Shown here piece by piece: positions 1 through 8,104 of a stretch of DNA of 64,000 nucleotides. The position numbers and the translations under genes are program-made. Source of the DNA: [Mycobacterium] stephanolepidis (GTDB lineage: Bacteria > Actinomycetota > Actinomycetes > Mycobacteriales > Mycobacteriaceae); assembly GCF_002356335.1 (NCBI RefSeq), contig NZ_AP018165.1:1922001-1986000 (forward strand), written 5' to 3'. The stretch's first letter is position 1. Each line of letters begins with the position of its first letter. Under the pieces are notes generated by a model. It was given only the letters and a program-made list of their open reading frames with translations. It did no database searches and had not been told where the DNA came from.

Positions 1-785
1 CCATCGGCGTGGTCACCCGGCCGTTTTCCTTCGAGGGCAAGCGTCGCAGCGGTCAGGCCGAGAACGGAATTGGCTCGCTGCGCGAGAGCTGCGACACCCT
101 GATCGTCATCCCCAACGATCGCCTGCTGCAGATGGGCGATGCCGCGGTATCGCTCATGGACGCATTCCGCAGCGCCGACGAGGTGCTGCTCAATGGTGTT
201 CAGGGCATCACCGACCTCATCACCACACCGGGTCTGATCAACGTCGACTTCGCCGACGTGAAGAGCGTCATGTCCGGCGCCGGTAGCGCGTTGATGGGTA
301 TCGGGTCCTCACGTGGCGACGGCAGGGCACTCAAAGCCGCCGAGACCGCTATCAATTCACCACTTCTCGAGGCCTCGATGGAGGGTGCTCAGGGCGTGCT
401 GATGTCGATCGCCGGTGGCAGCGACCTGGGTCTGTTCGAGATCAACGAAGCGGCCTCGCTGGTGCAGGAGTCGGCGCACCCCGAAGCCAACATCATCTTC
501 GGAACCGTCATCGATGATTCACTCGGCGACGAGGTGCGAGTCACCGTCATCGCCGCCGGTTTCGACGCCGGCGGCCCCAGTCGCAAGCCGATCAGCGGCA
601 CCGCGGCCCCTGGCACCGTTGCCCCGGGCAAGGCCGGCGAGGTCAACGGCTCGCGCGCCAACGGGACCAGCATCTTCGACACCATCGATGCGCAGAGCCT
701 GCCCAGGGACACCAACGGGTCTACGGTGACGCTCGGTGGCGGCGATGAGGACGACGTCGATGTGCCCCCCTTCATGCGACGCTGA
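1..785 (+). CDS. ftsZ: Cell division GTPase FtsZ, C-terminal two thirds (5' end outside window)
   Basis: FtsZ polymerises into the cytokinetic Z-ring. The frame is open from base 3, so the gene starts before the window; 260 codons remain. The visible part begins just after the T4-loop region with VVTRPFSFEGKRR, continues through the T7-loop helix (GITDLITTPGLINVDFADV) and the second domain (IDDSLGDEVRVTVIAAGFD), and ends in an acidic linker and the conserved tail DDVDVPPFMRR. That tail is the docking peptide for SepF and FtsW in mycobacteria. The next gene starts 37 bp downstream, as in other mycobacterial division clusters. Confidence 0.98.
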   Translation, partial: IGVVTRPFSFEGKRRSGQAENGIGSLRESCDTLIVIPNDRLLQMGDAAVSLMDAFRSADEVLLNGVQGITDLITTPGLINVDFADVKSVMSGAGSALMGIGSSRGDGRALKAAETAINSPLLEASMEGAQGVLMSIAGGSDLGLFEINEAASLVQESAHPEANIIFGTVIDDSLGDEVRVTVIAAGFDAGGPSRKPISGTAAPGTVAPGKAGEVNGSRANGTSIFDTIDAQSLPRDTNGSTVTLGGGDEDDVDVPPFMRR

Positions 786-822
786 CGGCTTGCTACTCAA
801 CCGACGAACTACCCTCTGACGT

Positions 823-1530
823 ATGGGTTTTCGAGTTCGACGTGTCACCACCACCAGGCGCGGTGGTGTGTCGCGCGCACCTTTCGACAGTTTCAACCTC
901 GGTGATCACGTTGGTGACGACCCCGATGCGGTGGCTGCCAACCGGTCACGCCTGGCGAGTGCGCTGGGCTTGCCGGACGATCGTCTGATCTGGATGCAGC
1001 AGGTTCACGGTGACAATGTGCACCGCGTCGAGGGGCCCGGAACATCGGTTATCCCGGAGACCGACGCGTTGTTGACCACCGAACCCGGCATCGCGCTCGC
1101 GGTCCTGACCGCGGACTGCGTCCCGGTGCTGTTCGCCGATGCGAGCGCGGGAGTCGTCGCGGGCGCCCATGCCGGACGGGTCGGCGCGAAACTCGGCATC
1201 GTGCCGCGCACCATCGAAGCCATGGTGGAGGCCGGCGCTCGGGTGGAACGTATCTCGGCCTTTCTCGGGCCGGCGGTAAGCGGCCGGTATTACGAGGTGC
1301 CGGCCGATATGGCCGCGGATGTGGAGACGGCGCTGCCGGGGAGTCGCACTACCACCGCCGCAGGCACGCCGGGCCTGGATCTGCGGGCCGGAATCGCCCG
1401 GCAGCTTTCCGGATTGGGTGTGAGGGCCATCGACATCGACCCGCGCTGCACGGTCGAGGACCCGGATTTGTTCAGTTATCGCCGGGAGCCTCGCACCGGA
1501 CGGCTGGCCTCGGTGATCTGGCTCAGTTGA
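823..1530 (+). CDS. pgeF: Peptidoglycan editing factor / YfiH (laccase-domain) family
   Basis: 235 aa, a normal length for the PgeF/YfiH (DUF152) family, which acts as a purine nucleoside phosphorylase-like or amidase-type enzyme and in E. coli prevents wrong amino acids entering muropeptides. The three metal-binding residues are visible: His in QQVHG (about residue 62), Cys in LTADCVPV (about 99) and His in AHAG (about 116). The usual HAGWRG motif is altered here to HAGRVG. The C-terminal CTVEDPDLFSYRR block is intact. It lies between ftsZ and yggS as in M. tuberculosis Rv2149c, and its TGA overlaps the yggS ATG by one base. Confidence 0.93.
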   Translation: MGFRVRRVTTTRRGGVSRAPFDSFNLGDHVGDDPDAVAANRSRLASALGLPDDRLIWMQQVHGDNVHRVEGPGTSVIPETDALLTTEPGIALAVLTADCVPVLFADASAGVVAGAHAGRVGAKLGIVPRTIEAMVEAGARVERISAFLGPAVSGRYYEVPADMAADVETALPGSRTTTAAGTPGLDLRAGIARQLSGLGVRAIDIDPRCTVEDPDLFSYRREPRTGRLASVIWLS

Positions 1531-2240
1531 TGACGCGCACCGATGAGCTGAGCACCGCACTGGCCGCGGTGCGAGAGCGAGTCCGCGTTGCCGCCGAGGC
1601 TGTTGATCGCGACCCGCAAGAGATTGAACTGCTGCCCGTCACCAAGTTTTTCCCGGCGGCCGACGTCCAGGAGCTGTACTCGTTGGGCTGTCGCGCGTTC
1701 GGGGAATCGAGGGATCAGGAGGCCGCCGCCAAAGTGGCGGAGGTGGGCCACGCGGACATCCAATGGCACATGGTGGGCAATCTGCAGCGCAACAAGGCGA
1801 AATCGGTTGCCCACTGGGCCTATTCGGTGCATTCGGTGGACAATCCACGGCTGGTGGCCGCGCTGGACACGGCGCGCGCGGCGGGGGAGAAGAGCGAGCC
1901 ACTGCACGTGTACCTCCAGATCAGCCTCGATGGCGATACCGCTCGTGGCGGAGTGGATATCGCTGACCTGGCCGGAGTCGACGAACTGTGCGCGCAGGTA
2001 GTCGCCAGCGAGCATCTCGAGCTTGCCGGATTGATGGCTCTGCCTCCTCGTGAGGCGGATACCGACCAGGCCTTTCGTCGGCTCCAGCAAGAACACGAAC
2101 GTGTTCGGCGGCGCTATCCGCAGGCGAATCGCTTATCGGCAGGAATGTCCAACGACCTGGAGACCGCCATTAAATATGGGTCCACTTGTGTGCGTGTCGG
2201 AACGGCGCTGATGGGGCAGCGACCGCTAACGTCACGGTAG
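1530..2240 (+). CDS. YggS family pyridoxal phosphate homeostasis protein
   Basis: PLP-binding protein of the YggS/PROSC family, thought to store and deliver pyridoxal phosphate and balance vitamin B6; it is not a classical enzyme. The PLP lysine is in LLPVTKFFP (about residue 39), the expected place in the alanine-racemase-like barrel. The signature block LSAGMSNDLETAIKYG and the end VRVGTALMG are present. The ATG at 1530 overlaps the pgeF stop (TGATG), so the two are probably coupled in translation; a TTG three bases upstream is less likely. Equivalent to Rv2148c of M. tuberculosis by order and sequence. Confidence 0.93.
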   Translation: MTRTDELSTALAAVRERVRVAAEAVDRDPQEIELLPVTKFFPAADVQELYSLGCRAFGESRDQEAAAKVAEVGHADIQWHMVGNLQRNKAKSVAHWAYSVHSVDNPRLVAALDTARAAGEKSEPLHVYLQISLDGDTARGGVDIADLAGVDELCAQVVASEHLELAGLMALPPREADTDQAFRRLQQEHERVRRRYPQANRLSAGMSNDLETAIKYGSTCVRVGTALMGQRPLTSR

Positions 2241-2328
2241 ATCGTCACTCCAGTCACATTTGCAACACAGCAATAGAGACCGAGCGAACAACTGAACTCC
2301 ATATAGCCCACGCACGGAAGGTCACGCG

Positions 2329-2970
2329 ATGAGCACGCTGCACAAGGTCAAGGCCTACTTCGGCATGGCTCCCATGGACGACTATGACGACGAGTACTAC
2401 GACGACGTCGACGCTCATGCGCCCCGGCGCGCGTCCGCCGAGGATCGCCGGTACCCGCGTCGTGGCGAGCGGTTTGCCGACGATGCCGAGTACGGCTACG
2501 ACGAGCCCGGCTACCGTTCGGGTGGCCCCGGTGGTTACGCCGAGGAAGACCGGTTTGCCACTCGCCACCCGGCGCCGCGCGAGTTCGACCGTCCGGCACC
2601 GCGTTTGGGCTCATTGAGGGGTAGCGCCCCCACCCGTGGCGCGCTGGCCATGGATCCGCGCCGCGCCGCCATCTTCGAAGAAGGAAGCCCGTTGTCGAAG
2701 ATCACCACGCTGCGTCCCAAGGACTACAGCGAGGCCCGCACCATCGGTGAGCGTTTCCGCGACGGCACCCCGGTCATCATGGACCTGGTGTCGATGGACA
2801 ACGCCGATGCCAAGCGCGTGGTGGATTTCGCGGCCGGACTAGCGTTCGCGTTGCGCGGTTCGTTCGACAAGGTGGCGACGAAGGTCTTCCTGCTGTCTCC
2901 GGCCGATATCGATGTCAGCGCCGAGGAGCGCCGTCGGATCGCCGAGAGCGGTTTCTACTCCTACCAGTAG
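2329..2970 (+). CDS. sepF: Cell division protein SepF (FtsZ membrane tether)
   Basis: 213 aa. SepF anchors FtsZ to the membrane and is essential for septation in mycobacteria. The N-terminus [20 protein letters not shown] is the amphipathic membrane-binding segment typical of mycobacterial SepF. An acidic, arginine-rich disordered linker follows (about residues 20-110). The C-terminal SepF domain contains [19 protein letters not shown] and the helix [15 protein letters not shown], and ends FYSYQ. A ribosome site (GGAAGG) precedes the ATG. A perfect 20-bp hairpin follows the stop. Confidence 0.96.
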   Translation: MSTLHKVKAYFGMAPMDDYDDEYYDDVDAHAPRRASAEDRRYPRRGERFADDAEYGYDEPGYRSGGPGGYAEEDRFATRHPAPREFDRPAPRLGSLRGSAPTRGALAMDPRRAAIFEEGSPLSKITTLRPKDYSEARTIGERFRDGTPVIMDLVSMDNADAKRVVDFAAGLAFALRGSFDKVATKVFLLSPADIDVSAEERRRIAESGFYSYQ

Positions 2971-2979
2971 ACCTCTGAT

Positions 2980-3024
2980 GAATTCGGGCGAGAAGATGCG
3001 GAATGCATCTTCTCGCCCGAATTC
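2980..3024. terminator. Long perfect hairpin after sepF, probable bidirectional terminator
   Basis: A 20-bp perfect inverted repeat (2980-2999 and 3005-3024; stem core GGGCGAGAAGATGC) with a 5-base loop GGAAT. It lies between the sepF stop and the end of the convergent DUF899 pseudogene, so it could end transcription from both sides. The U-tract is weak, as is common in mycobacteria. Confidence 0.75.
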
Positions 3025-3027
3025 GCT

Positions 3028-3773
3028 TTAGTGACAGGCCTTCACAGGCCGCGGATCATTCGGATCGTCCGGATCCGGGTCGCCGAACCATCGTGACGGC
3101 TCATGCGATCCGTACTCGTCATGCCAGTCCCACCACTCGTAGGCGGGGGACTGGGGGTAGTCCGGCGGGGAGTCCTCCCATGTCTCCTGGCGGCCCAGCG
3201 CCGTCATGTCGAGGAAGGTCCAGGTGTTGTTGAACGCCTCGTCGCCTCGGTTGTTGATGAAATAGGTGCGGTACACACGGTCACCGTCGTGGATGAACGC
3301 ATTGTGTCCATGCCAGTCGTGCACACCCAGGTCCCGATCGAAGGTGCTTTCGGGAACTATTGTTTACCAAGGGATTTGCCATCCCATCCGGTTCTTGATC
3401 CGCTTTAGGTCGGTCTGGGACCCGCGCGAGACGTAGACCAGTGTGGTGTCGCGCGCGTTCAGGTGCGCCAGGTTGCCTATGTGGTCGGCCATCAACGAGC
3501 AGCCGGTACATCCGTGTGCGGGCCAGTCTCCGGTGCCGGGATCGATGAAGGCGCGGTACACGATGAGCTGACGGCGACCCTGGAACAACTCGAGGAGGTT
3601 CACCGACCCCTGGGGCCCTCGAACCGATAAGAGGCATCTACCTCTGTCCAGGGCATGCGCCGTCGTTTGGCGGCCAACGCGTCACGCGCCCGGGTGAACG
3701 CCTTCTCTTCGACGAGCATCTACTGGTATGCGATGTCCCATTCCGGCGCCGACACGATCGGGGGTGTTTTCAT
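3028..3773 (-). pseudogene. DUF899 (thioredoxin-like) family gene, degenerate
   Basis: The DUF899 family comprises cytoplasmic thioredoxin-like proteins of unknown function, often next to ArsR and SRPBCC genes. Its conserved parts are all recognisable here but lie in different frames. The start reads MKTPPIVSAPEWDIAYQ and is cut by TAG near 3720. The next part (FTRARDALAAKRRRMPW) shifts frame near 3610. The core GRRQLIVYRAFIDPG with GCTGCSLMADHIG is followed by MGWQIPW and a TAA near 3360. The tail (HDWHGHNAFIHDGDRVYRTY to 3028) is intact. At least two stops and one frameshift make expression of a full protein impossible. Confidence 0.85.
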
Positions 3774-4089
3774 GATGTTGCCTATGGTCTCGGCGAGGTG
3801 CTTTATTCGCTCCAGGCGGCGATCCCACGGCGCTGAGCTGCTCGGCGATGCGGGCGACTTGCTCGCCGTTGGCACGATACTGTTTCTCCCGCCCCTGGGA
3901 GGTGGCGTGGACCAGGCCCGCCTTGTCGAGTACCGCAAGGTGTTTGGTCACGGCCTGCCGGGTGACCGGCAGACGGTCGCTCAATGTCGTGGCTGTCGCC
4001 ACGCCGTCGTTGAGGATGAGGTCGAAGACCCGTCGCCGGGTCGGATCACCGCCCGCCGCCCACAGGTCGTCGTCGATTGCCGCTGTCAT
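3682..4089 (-). CDS. ArsR-family winged-helix regulator, C-terminus frameshifted
   Basis: Small winged-helix repressor. The DNA-binding part is clear: DPTRRRVFDLILNDGVATAT, then SDRLPVTRQAVTKHLAVLDKAG (recognition helix) and the wing GREKQYRAN. After about residue 87 the protein becomes arginine/proline-rich and unlike the family. The expected ArsR end (PWDRRLERIKHLAET) is present in the next frame, so a small indel near 3830 has replaced the C-terminus. It follows the SRPBCC gene with an ATGA overlap, and the DUF899 pseudogene overlaps its distal end. ArsR-SRPBCC pairs usually regulate themselves. The HTH may still work. Confidence 0.75.
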   Translation of the reverse strand: MTAAIDDDLWAAGGDPTRRRVFDLILNDGVATATTLSDRLPVTRQAVTKHLAVLDKAGLVHATSQGREKQYRANGEQVARIAEQLSAVGSPPGANKAPRRDHRQHHENTPDRVGAGMGHRIPVDARRREGVHPGA

Positions 4090-4550
4090 GACCGCGCTGC
4101 CAGCTTGCCCACACAGGGGGCCAGCCGGGGCAGGTGCTGCGCCCAGCCTTCCTCATGCGACTCGTACTGTTCGATGACCTCGGCCTCAGTGCGTCCCTGG
4201 TCCCGGAAGCCGACTTCGGTCATGCGCACCCGCGTGCCCGCGCCCGAGGGCGCGAGCTCAAATGTCACCAGTAGCGAATTCCCGTCGTTCGCCACGTGCC
4301 CTTCTGGATAACACCAACGGAATGAGAACAGCCGTGGCGGCTCCACGTCGACGAGCGTCAGGCCGTAGGCATGGACCTCACCCGGTTCCTCGCCATGAAA
4401 GGACATCTGGCCCCGGGCGCCCGGAGCCGGGGCGCACTCGGCGTCGTCCGGCCACCATTGCTTCATATGTTCCGGGCGGCTGATGACGGAGAAGACGACC
4501 TGCGGTGGCGCGTCGATGTACAGCTCGCGCTCGATGCTTTCGTATGACAT
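4086..4550 (-). CDS. SRPBCC (AHSA1-like) domain protein
   Basis: About 154 aa with one START/Bet v1-like SRPBCC ligand-binding domain of the AHSA1 type. Landmarks are IERELYIDAPPQVVFSVIS, the KQWWPD segment, FRWCYPEG and VRMTEVGFRD, and the C-terminal helix with HEEGWAQHLPRL. The ATG at 4550 is chosen because family members start with a short MSYESIERE-type leader; the longer frame to 4694 adds unlikely sequence. The stop overlaps the ArsR start (ATGA), indicating a two-gene unit. The ligand is unknown. The gene is intact although its DUF899 neighbour is broken. Confidence 0.83.
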   Translation of the reverse strand: MSYESIERELYIDAPPQVVFSVISRPEHMKQWWPDDAECAPAPGARGQMSFHGEEPGEVHAYGLTLVDVEPPRLFSFRWCYPEGHVANDGNSLLVTFELAPSGAGTRVRMTEVGFRDQGRTEAEVIEQYESHEEGWAQHLPRLAPCVGKLAARS

Positions 4551-4703
4551 GCCTCTCCCTACATCGCAACTATCGGTTGCTAGTTGTGGCACCTGTGGCA
4601 CCGCCCAGGGGTTTCGTTGTGTGACAGGCGGTCCGGTGGGGCCTGCCGGTAGGCTGCGACTGTTGTTACGAGAAAGCCCGCGCGTGGTTTTCACGCTTGG
4701 TTG

Positions 4704-5009
4704 ATGAGGGATCCCTTGGCACTGTTTTTTGAGATCATTGGCTATGTGCTTCTGCTTTTCTGTTTGCTGCTGTTTGCTCGCATAGTGATCGAAACCATTC
4801 AGTCCATTAGCCGTGACTGGCGCCCGCGAGGCGCCACCGTGGTGATTCTGGAGCTCATCTTCACGGTCACCGACCCTCCGGTGCGGTTATTGCGCCGCCT
4901 CATTCCACCCCTCTCCCTTGGCGCGGTGCGATTCGATTTGTCCATTACTTTGTTGCTTTTGGTCGGATTCTTTGGCATGCGGGTGGCGTTCCTGATGGCC
5001 GCTGGCTAA
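4704..5009 (+). CDS. YggT family integral membrane protein
   Basis: 101 aa with two hydrophobic helices (about residues 9-30 and 77-98) separated by a short cytoplasmic loop, the compact YggT (CCB3/YggT) layout. The family motif TDPPVRLLRRLIPP is clear. In mycobacteria this gene (Rv2146c) lies between sepF and wag31 and is thought to belong to the polar growth/division group. ATG 4704 is preferred over TTG 4701. Confidence 0.92.
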   Translation: MRDPLALFFEIIGYVLLLFCLLLFARIVIETIQSISRDWRPRGATVVILELIFTVTDPPVRLLRRLIPPLSLGAVRFDLSITLLLLVGFFGMRVAFLMAAG

Positions 5010-5238
5010 GCCTCCAGCGACGCTGAATTTCGGTATTCAACTCACATCGATCTGGATACGAATGCGCGTCATATCCAAAGCCTCAGAGTATTTTTATGCA
5101 CGTCAGAGGGATACTTAACAAGCTCTGCTGCGACCGGCGGGTCGGATGTGACAGGATGGACGCCAGTTACAGTGAGACGCCACGTTCGCTTTACACTGCA
5201 ATACGATTCCAGACGTCGAGACTTGATAGGGGCAGGCA

Positions 5239-6066
5239 ATGCCGCTTACACCAGCTGATGTACATAACGTCGCGTTCAGTAAGCCACCCATCGGTAAGCG
5301 CGGATACAACGAGGATGAGGTTGACGCCTTCCTCGACCTGGTGGAGAACGAGCTGGCCCGCCTGATCGAGGAGAACTCGGATCTGCGTCAGCGAGTTCAG
5401 GAGCTGGACCAGGAGCTGGTCGAGGCACGCAAGGGTGGCGGCGCCGCCCCCGTCTACGAGGCGCCCAAGCCGGAGAAGAAGCCGGAGCCCGCTAAGCCCG
5501 AGCCCACGCCGGCACCGGTGGTGGCCGCCGCTCCCGTCGCGGCGTCGACCGAGGAACACCACGTCCGCGCGGCCAAGATCTTGGGTCTGGCGCAGGACAC
5601 CGCGGACCGTCTGACCGGGAACGCCAAGTCCGAGTCGGAAAAGCTGCTCGCCGATGCTCGCGCAAATGCGGACCAGATTGTCAGCGAGGCCCGCGCCACC
5701 GCCGATAAGACGGTCACCGAGGCACGGTCCAAGGCCGAGGCGCTACTCTCGGATGCCCAGACCCGTTCCGAGACCCAGCTGCGCCAGGCGCAGGAGAAGG
5801 CCGATGCCCTGCAATCCGATGCCGAGCGCAAGCACTCGGAGATCATGGGCACCATCAATCAGCAGCGTACGGTGCTGGAAGGTCGTCTGGAGCAGTTGCG
5901 TACATTCGAGCGCGAGTACCGCACCCGGCTCAAGACCTACCTGGAGTCTCAGCTCGAGGAGCTTGGCCAGCGCGGTTCGGCGGCACCCGTCGATGCGGGC
6001 GCCTCGAATGAAAACGCATCCAAGGAAGCCGGTTTCGGTCAGTTCAACCGTGGGAACAACTACTGA
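5239..6066 (+). CDS. wag31: Polar growth scaffold Wag31 (DivIVA)
   Basis: 275 aa. Wag31 forms the polar scaffold that directs tip extension and cell shape. The N-terminal DivIVA domain reads [20 protein letters not shown] and continues [22 protein letters not shown] proline/alanine/glutamate-rich linker follows (about residues 72-105). The second half is a long coiled coil with heptad-like [20 protein letters not shown] repeats, ending in [11 protein letters not shown] 229-bp upstream region separates it from the YggT gene and probably carries its own promoter. Equivalent to Rv2145c. Confidence 0.97.
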   Translation: MPLTPADVHNVAFSKPPIGKRGYNEDEVDAFLDLVENELARLIEENSDLRQRVQELDQELVEARKGGGAAPVYEAPKPEKKPEPAKPEPTPAPVVAAAPVAASTEEHHVRAAKILGLAQDTADRLTGNAKSESEKLLADARANADQIVSEARATADKTVTEARSKAEALLSDAQTRSETQLRQAQEKADALQSDAERKHSEIMGTINQQRTVLEGRLEQLRTFEREYRTRLKTYLESQLEELGQRGSAAPVDAGASNENASKEAGFGQFNRGNNY

Positions 6067-6111
6067 TCTAGATCGGTCTATGCTCGCGGCACGTATGAGG
6101 AGTGATTCGCG

Positions 6112-6582
6112 ATGCTGATCGTCGCACTGGTATTGGCCGCAGTCGGTCTGGCGGCCTTGGTGACAGCGGTAGTCACCAGTAATGAGGTTCTTGCCTTTGT
6201 CTGTATCGCCGCGGCCGCCGTCGGCGTGGTGCTCATGATCATCGACGCGATCCGGGACCGGCATGCCGGTGCACTGGAATCCGACGAGGAGTCCGACCGG
6301 GACGCCGAGGCAGGCGAGGGCGAGCCCGAAGGTACGGATTCCGAGGATTCCGAGGATCGTTCTGCTGGTTCCGCCGAGAGTCACGCGAAAGCCGATGTGG
6401 CGGAAGCTGATCCAAGTGAGACATCTGTGATCCCACGGGTGTCGGAGACCTCTTCCTCTGCCGCTGCCGCGGTGAGCCTCAAGGAGGTCGCCACCGCGGC
6501 GCACCACCATCCCTCGGCCGAAGAGACCTACGAGCAATTCGACGTCGACGACGATGATGAGGACGAGCCACACCGCTCGTGA
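6112..6582 (+). CDS. Two-helix membrane protein with acidic cytoplasmic tail (Rv2144c-like)
   Basis: 156 aa. Two hydrophobic segments lie close together at the N-terminus (about residues 2-22 and 27-45). A long disordered acidic tail follows, rich in Asp/Glu/Ser (SDEESDRDAEAGEGEPEG), and the protein ends with FDVDDDDEDEPHRS. Position and architecture match the conserved mycobacterial gene after wag31. No enzymatic domain is visible and the function is unknown. Its TGA overlaps the start of the next gene (GTGA). Confidence 0.85.
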   Translation: MLIVALVLAAVGLAALVTAVVTSNEVLAFVCIAAAAVGVVLMIIDAIRDRHAGALESDEESDRDAEAGEGEPEGTDSEDSEDRSAGSAESHAKADVAEADPSETSVIPRVSETSSSAAAAVSLKEVATAAHHHPSAEETYEQFDVDDDDEDEPHRS

Positions 6583-7199
6583 CCGGACCTTGCCAGATGT
6601 CGCGTAGCGCTGTCGTGAGCGTGGCCATCGCCGCGACGCTCGCCCTGTCGGCATTCCACGCCGCCGAGCCGGCCGTGGGCGGCCACTCGGATGCGGTGGC
6701 CGGCATTGTCCTGGTGACGGCCCAGACGACTGTCCCGCAGCCTCCTTCGTCCGGCACGCTCGGCGAGGAGCCGGACGGGGGAGCATTGTCTGGTCCGGTA
6801 AGCCCATTCGATACCACGTCGTTAGCGATCATCAGGCTGGACCCTCCGCTGCTGCGCGCTGTCCAGGATGCCGCCAATAGTGCGGAGGTCGACGGTGTGA
6901 CACTTGTGATCACGTCGGGCTGGCGGTCGCGGGCTTTCCAGCAGCAGTTACTCGATGACGCGGTACAGACATATGGAAGCCTGGCGGTGGCTCGGCAGTG
7001 GGTGGCGACTCCCGATGAATCGCATCATGTGCAGGGCAAGGCCGTCGACATCGGCCCCGCGTCGGCCTACGGGTGGATGCTGGCCCACAGCACGCAATTT
7101 GGCCTGTGTCAGGTCTTCGCCAACGAGAAGTGGCACTACGAGCTCACCGCGGATACCGAAGGGCAATGCCCGCCGCTGCGTACCAACGCGGCGGGCTGA
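6579..7199 (+). CDS. Exported M15 family D,D-carboxypeptidase (VanY-like)
   Basis: Zinc peptidase expected to trim the terminal D-Ala of peptidoglycan stem peptides outside the membrane. A signal peptide covers the start (SRSAVVSVAIAATLALSAFH). The M15 motifs are all present: SGWRSRAFQQQL, the zinc motif SHHVQGKAVDIGP (His and Asp ligands) and EKWHYEL (catalytic Glu and zinc His). Length (206 aa) suits a single-domain enzyme. GTG at 6579 overlaps the upstream stop; an internal ATG at 6597 is an alternative that still keeps the signal sequence. It is the last gene of the conserved chromosomal block. Confidence 0.9.
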   Translation: MTGPCQMSRSAVVSVAIAATLALSAFHAAEPAVGGHSDAVAGIVLVTAQTTVPQPPSSGTLGEEPDGGALSGPVSPFDTTSLAIIRLDPPLLRAVQDAANSAEVDGVTLVITSGWRSRAFQQQLLDDAVQTYGSLAVARQWVATPDESHHVQGKAVDIGPASAYGWMLAHSTQFGLCQVFANEKWHYELTADTEGQCPPLRTNAAG

Positions 7200-7211
7200 C
7201 TGGACTTGCTT

Positions 7212-7793
7212 CTACCTCGGACCGGCTGCGGCCTCGGCGAGCTGACCTGAGATGGATTCCAGTGCCTGGGTGAGGCTTTGGAAAGGGATTTCGGGGTCGC
7301 ATTCGTGGTAGATCGCGGCGATGATGATCGGCAAGGTGACCGCCGCTTCAGGATATTTCGTGACGTCCATGCGGGCTGCGGCGTCCTCGACGGGGGTGCC
7401 CAGGTCGTAGAGACGGTTCGCTTGCTCGTGTAAATCCGACCAGAACGCGATGCCGCGATCGATGGCCGCGTCGATCTCGGCGCCGGCCAGCACTGGACCA
7501 TGGCCGGGCACAACGGTTTTGGCGCCAAAGGTGCGGATACGCTCCAACGCGGCGATCCAGTTGGGGATCGAACCCGACCAGACGACTTTCACGATGGCGT
7601 GAGTCAGCAAGTCGCCGGAGAAAAGCACCTTGTGTTCGGGGAGGAAGGCGATCGCATCTCCGACGGTGTGGGCCGGACCGAGCTCATGCAACTCGACGTC
7701 GAGCTTGCCCACCCGAAGCGCCCTCTGGCCCGGGAACGTGGTGTCCGCGGGCCGGACGCGTACCTCATCGAAATGGAAAGGGGTCTGATGCAT
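7212..7793 (-). pseudogene. Metallo-beta-lactamase-fold hydrolase, N-terminal half lost to an IS
   Basis: The remaining 193 codons encode the second half of an MBL-fold hydrolase. The metal motifs ELGPAHTVGDAIAFLP, FSGDLLTH and VVPGHGPVL are visible. The HxHxDH motif that should precede them is absent. The frame begins inside the inverted repeat of an IS3-family relic (first codons MHQTPF arise from IS sequence at 7781-7793), and no N-terminal half is found beyond the relic. Without the main zinc ligands it cannot be an active hydrolase. Confidence 0.8.
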
Positions 7794-8067
7794 GGATAGG
7801 TGACATCTTGACCTGCCCTACCTGTTGGGTTCCAGTCGTGGTGGCTAACTGACGGCGGTGAGGGTGTCGTGGGTGAAGGATAGTTCGTGTTCGATTGGGG
7901 TGCGGTAGTTCAGCGCTGAGTGGCGGCGTTGGCGGTTGTGGAAGATCTCGATGTAGTCGAAGATCGCGTTGGCCAGCTCGACGCGGGGTTTCCATTTTTT
8001 TTTGGCGGTCTAAGAGTTCGATCTGCATGGACGACCAGAAGCTGTCACCAACTCGTGCAACAGACCC
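7781..8067 (-). mobile_element. IS3-family relic with both ends, internally deleted
   Basis: Both terminal repeats can be recognised. The left end (7781) reads GGGTCTGATGCATGGATAGG. The right end (reverse complement from 8067) starts GGGTCTGTTGCACG and ends GGTGACA. Between them is only the 3' end of orfB on the minus strand: SMQIELLDRQ, then FDYIEIFHNRQRRHSALNYR, TPIEHELSF and a stop near 7846. Most of the element, including orfA and the DDE core, is gone. The ends resemble those of the intact IS at 39,244, so they are related elements. No target duplication is visible. Confidence 0.75.
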
Positions 8068-8104
8068 AGCAGACCCAAGTGCTCTCCATTAAACCTGGAG
8101 TGAT

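Noticed and set aside
5743..6807. 354-codon minus-strand frame opposite wag31 and the following genes
   Set aside because: Shadow frame of high-GC coding DNA; low-complexity residues, no domain, and both plus-strand genes are well supported.
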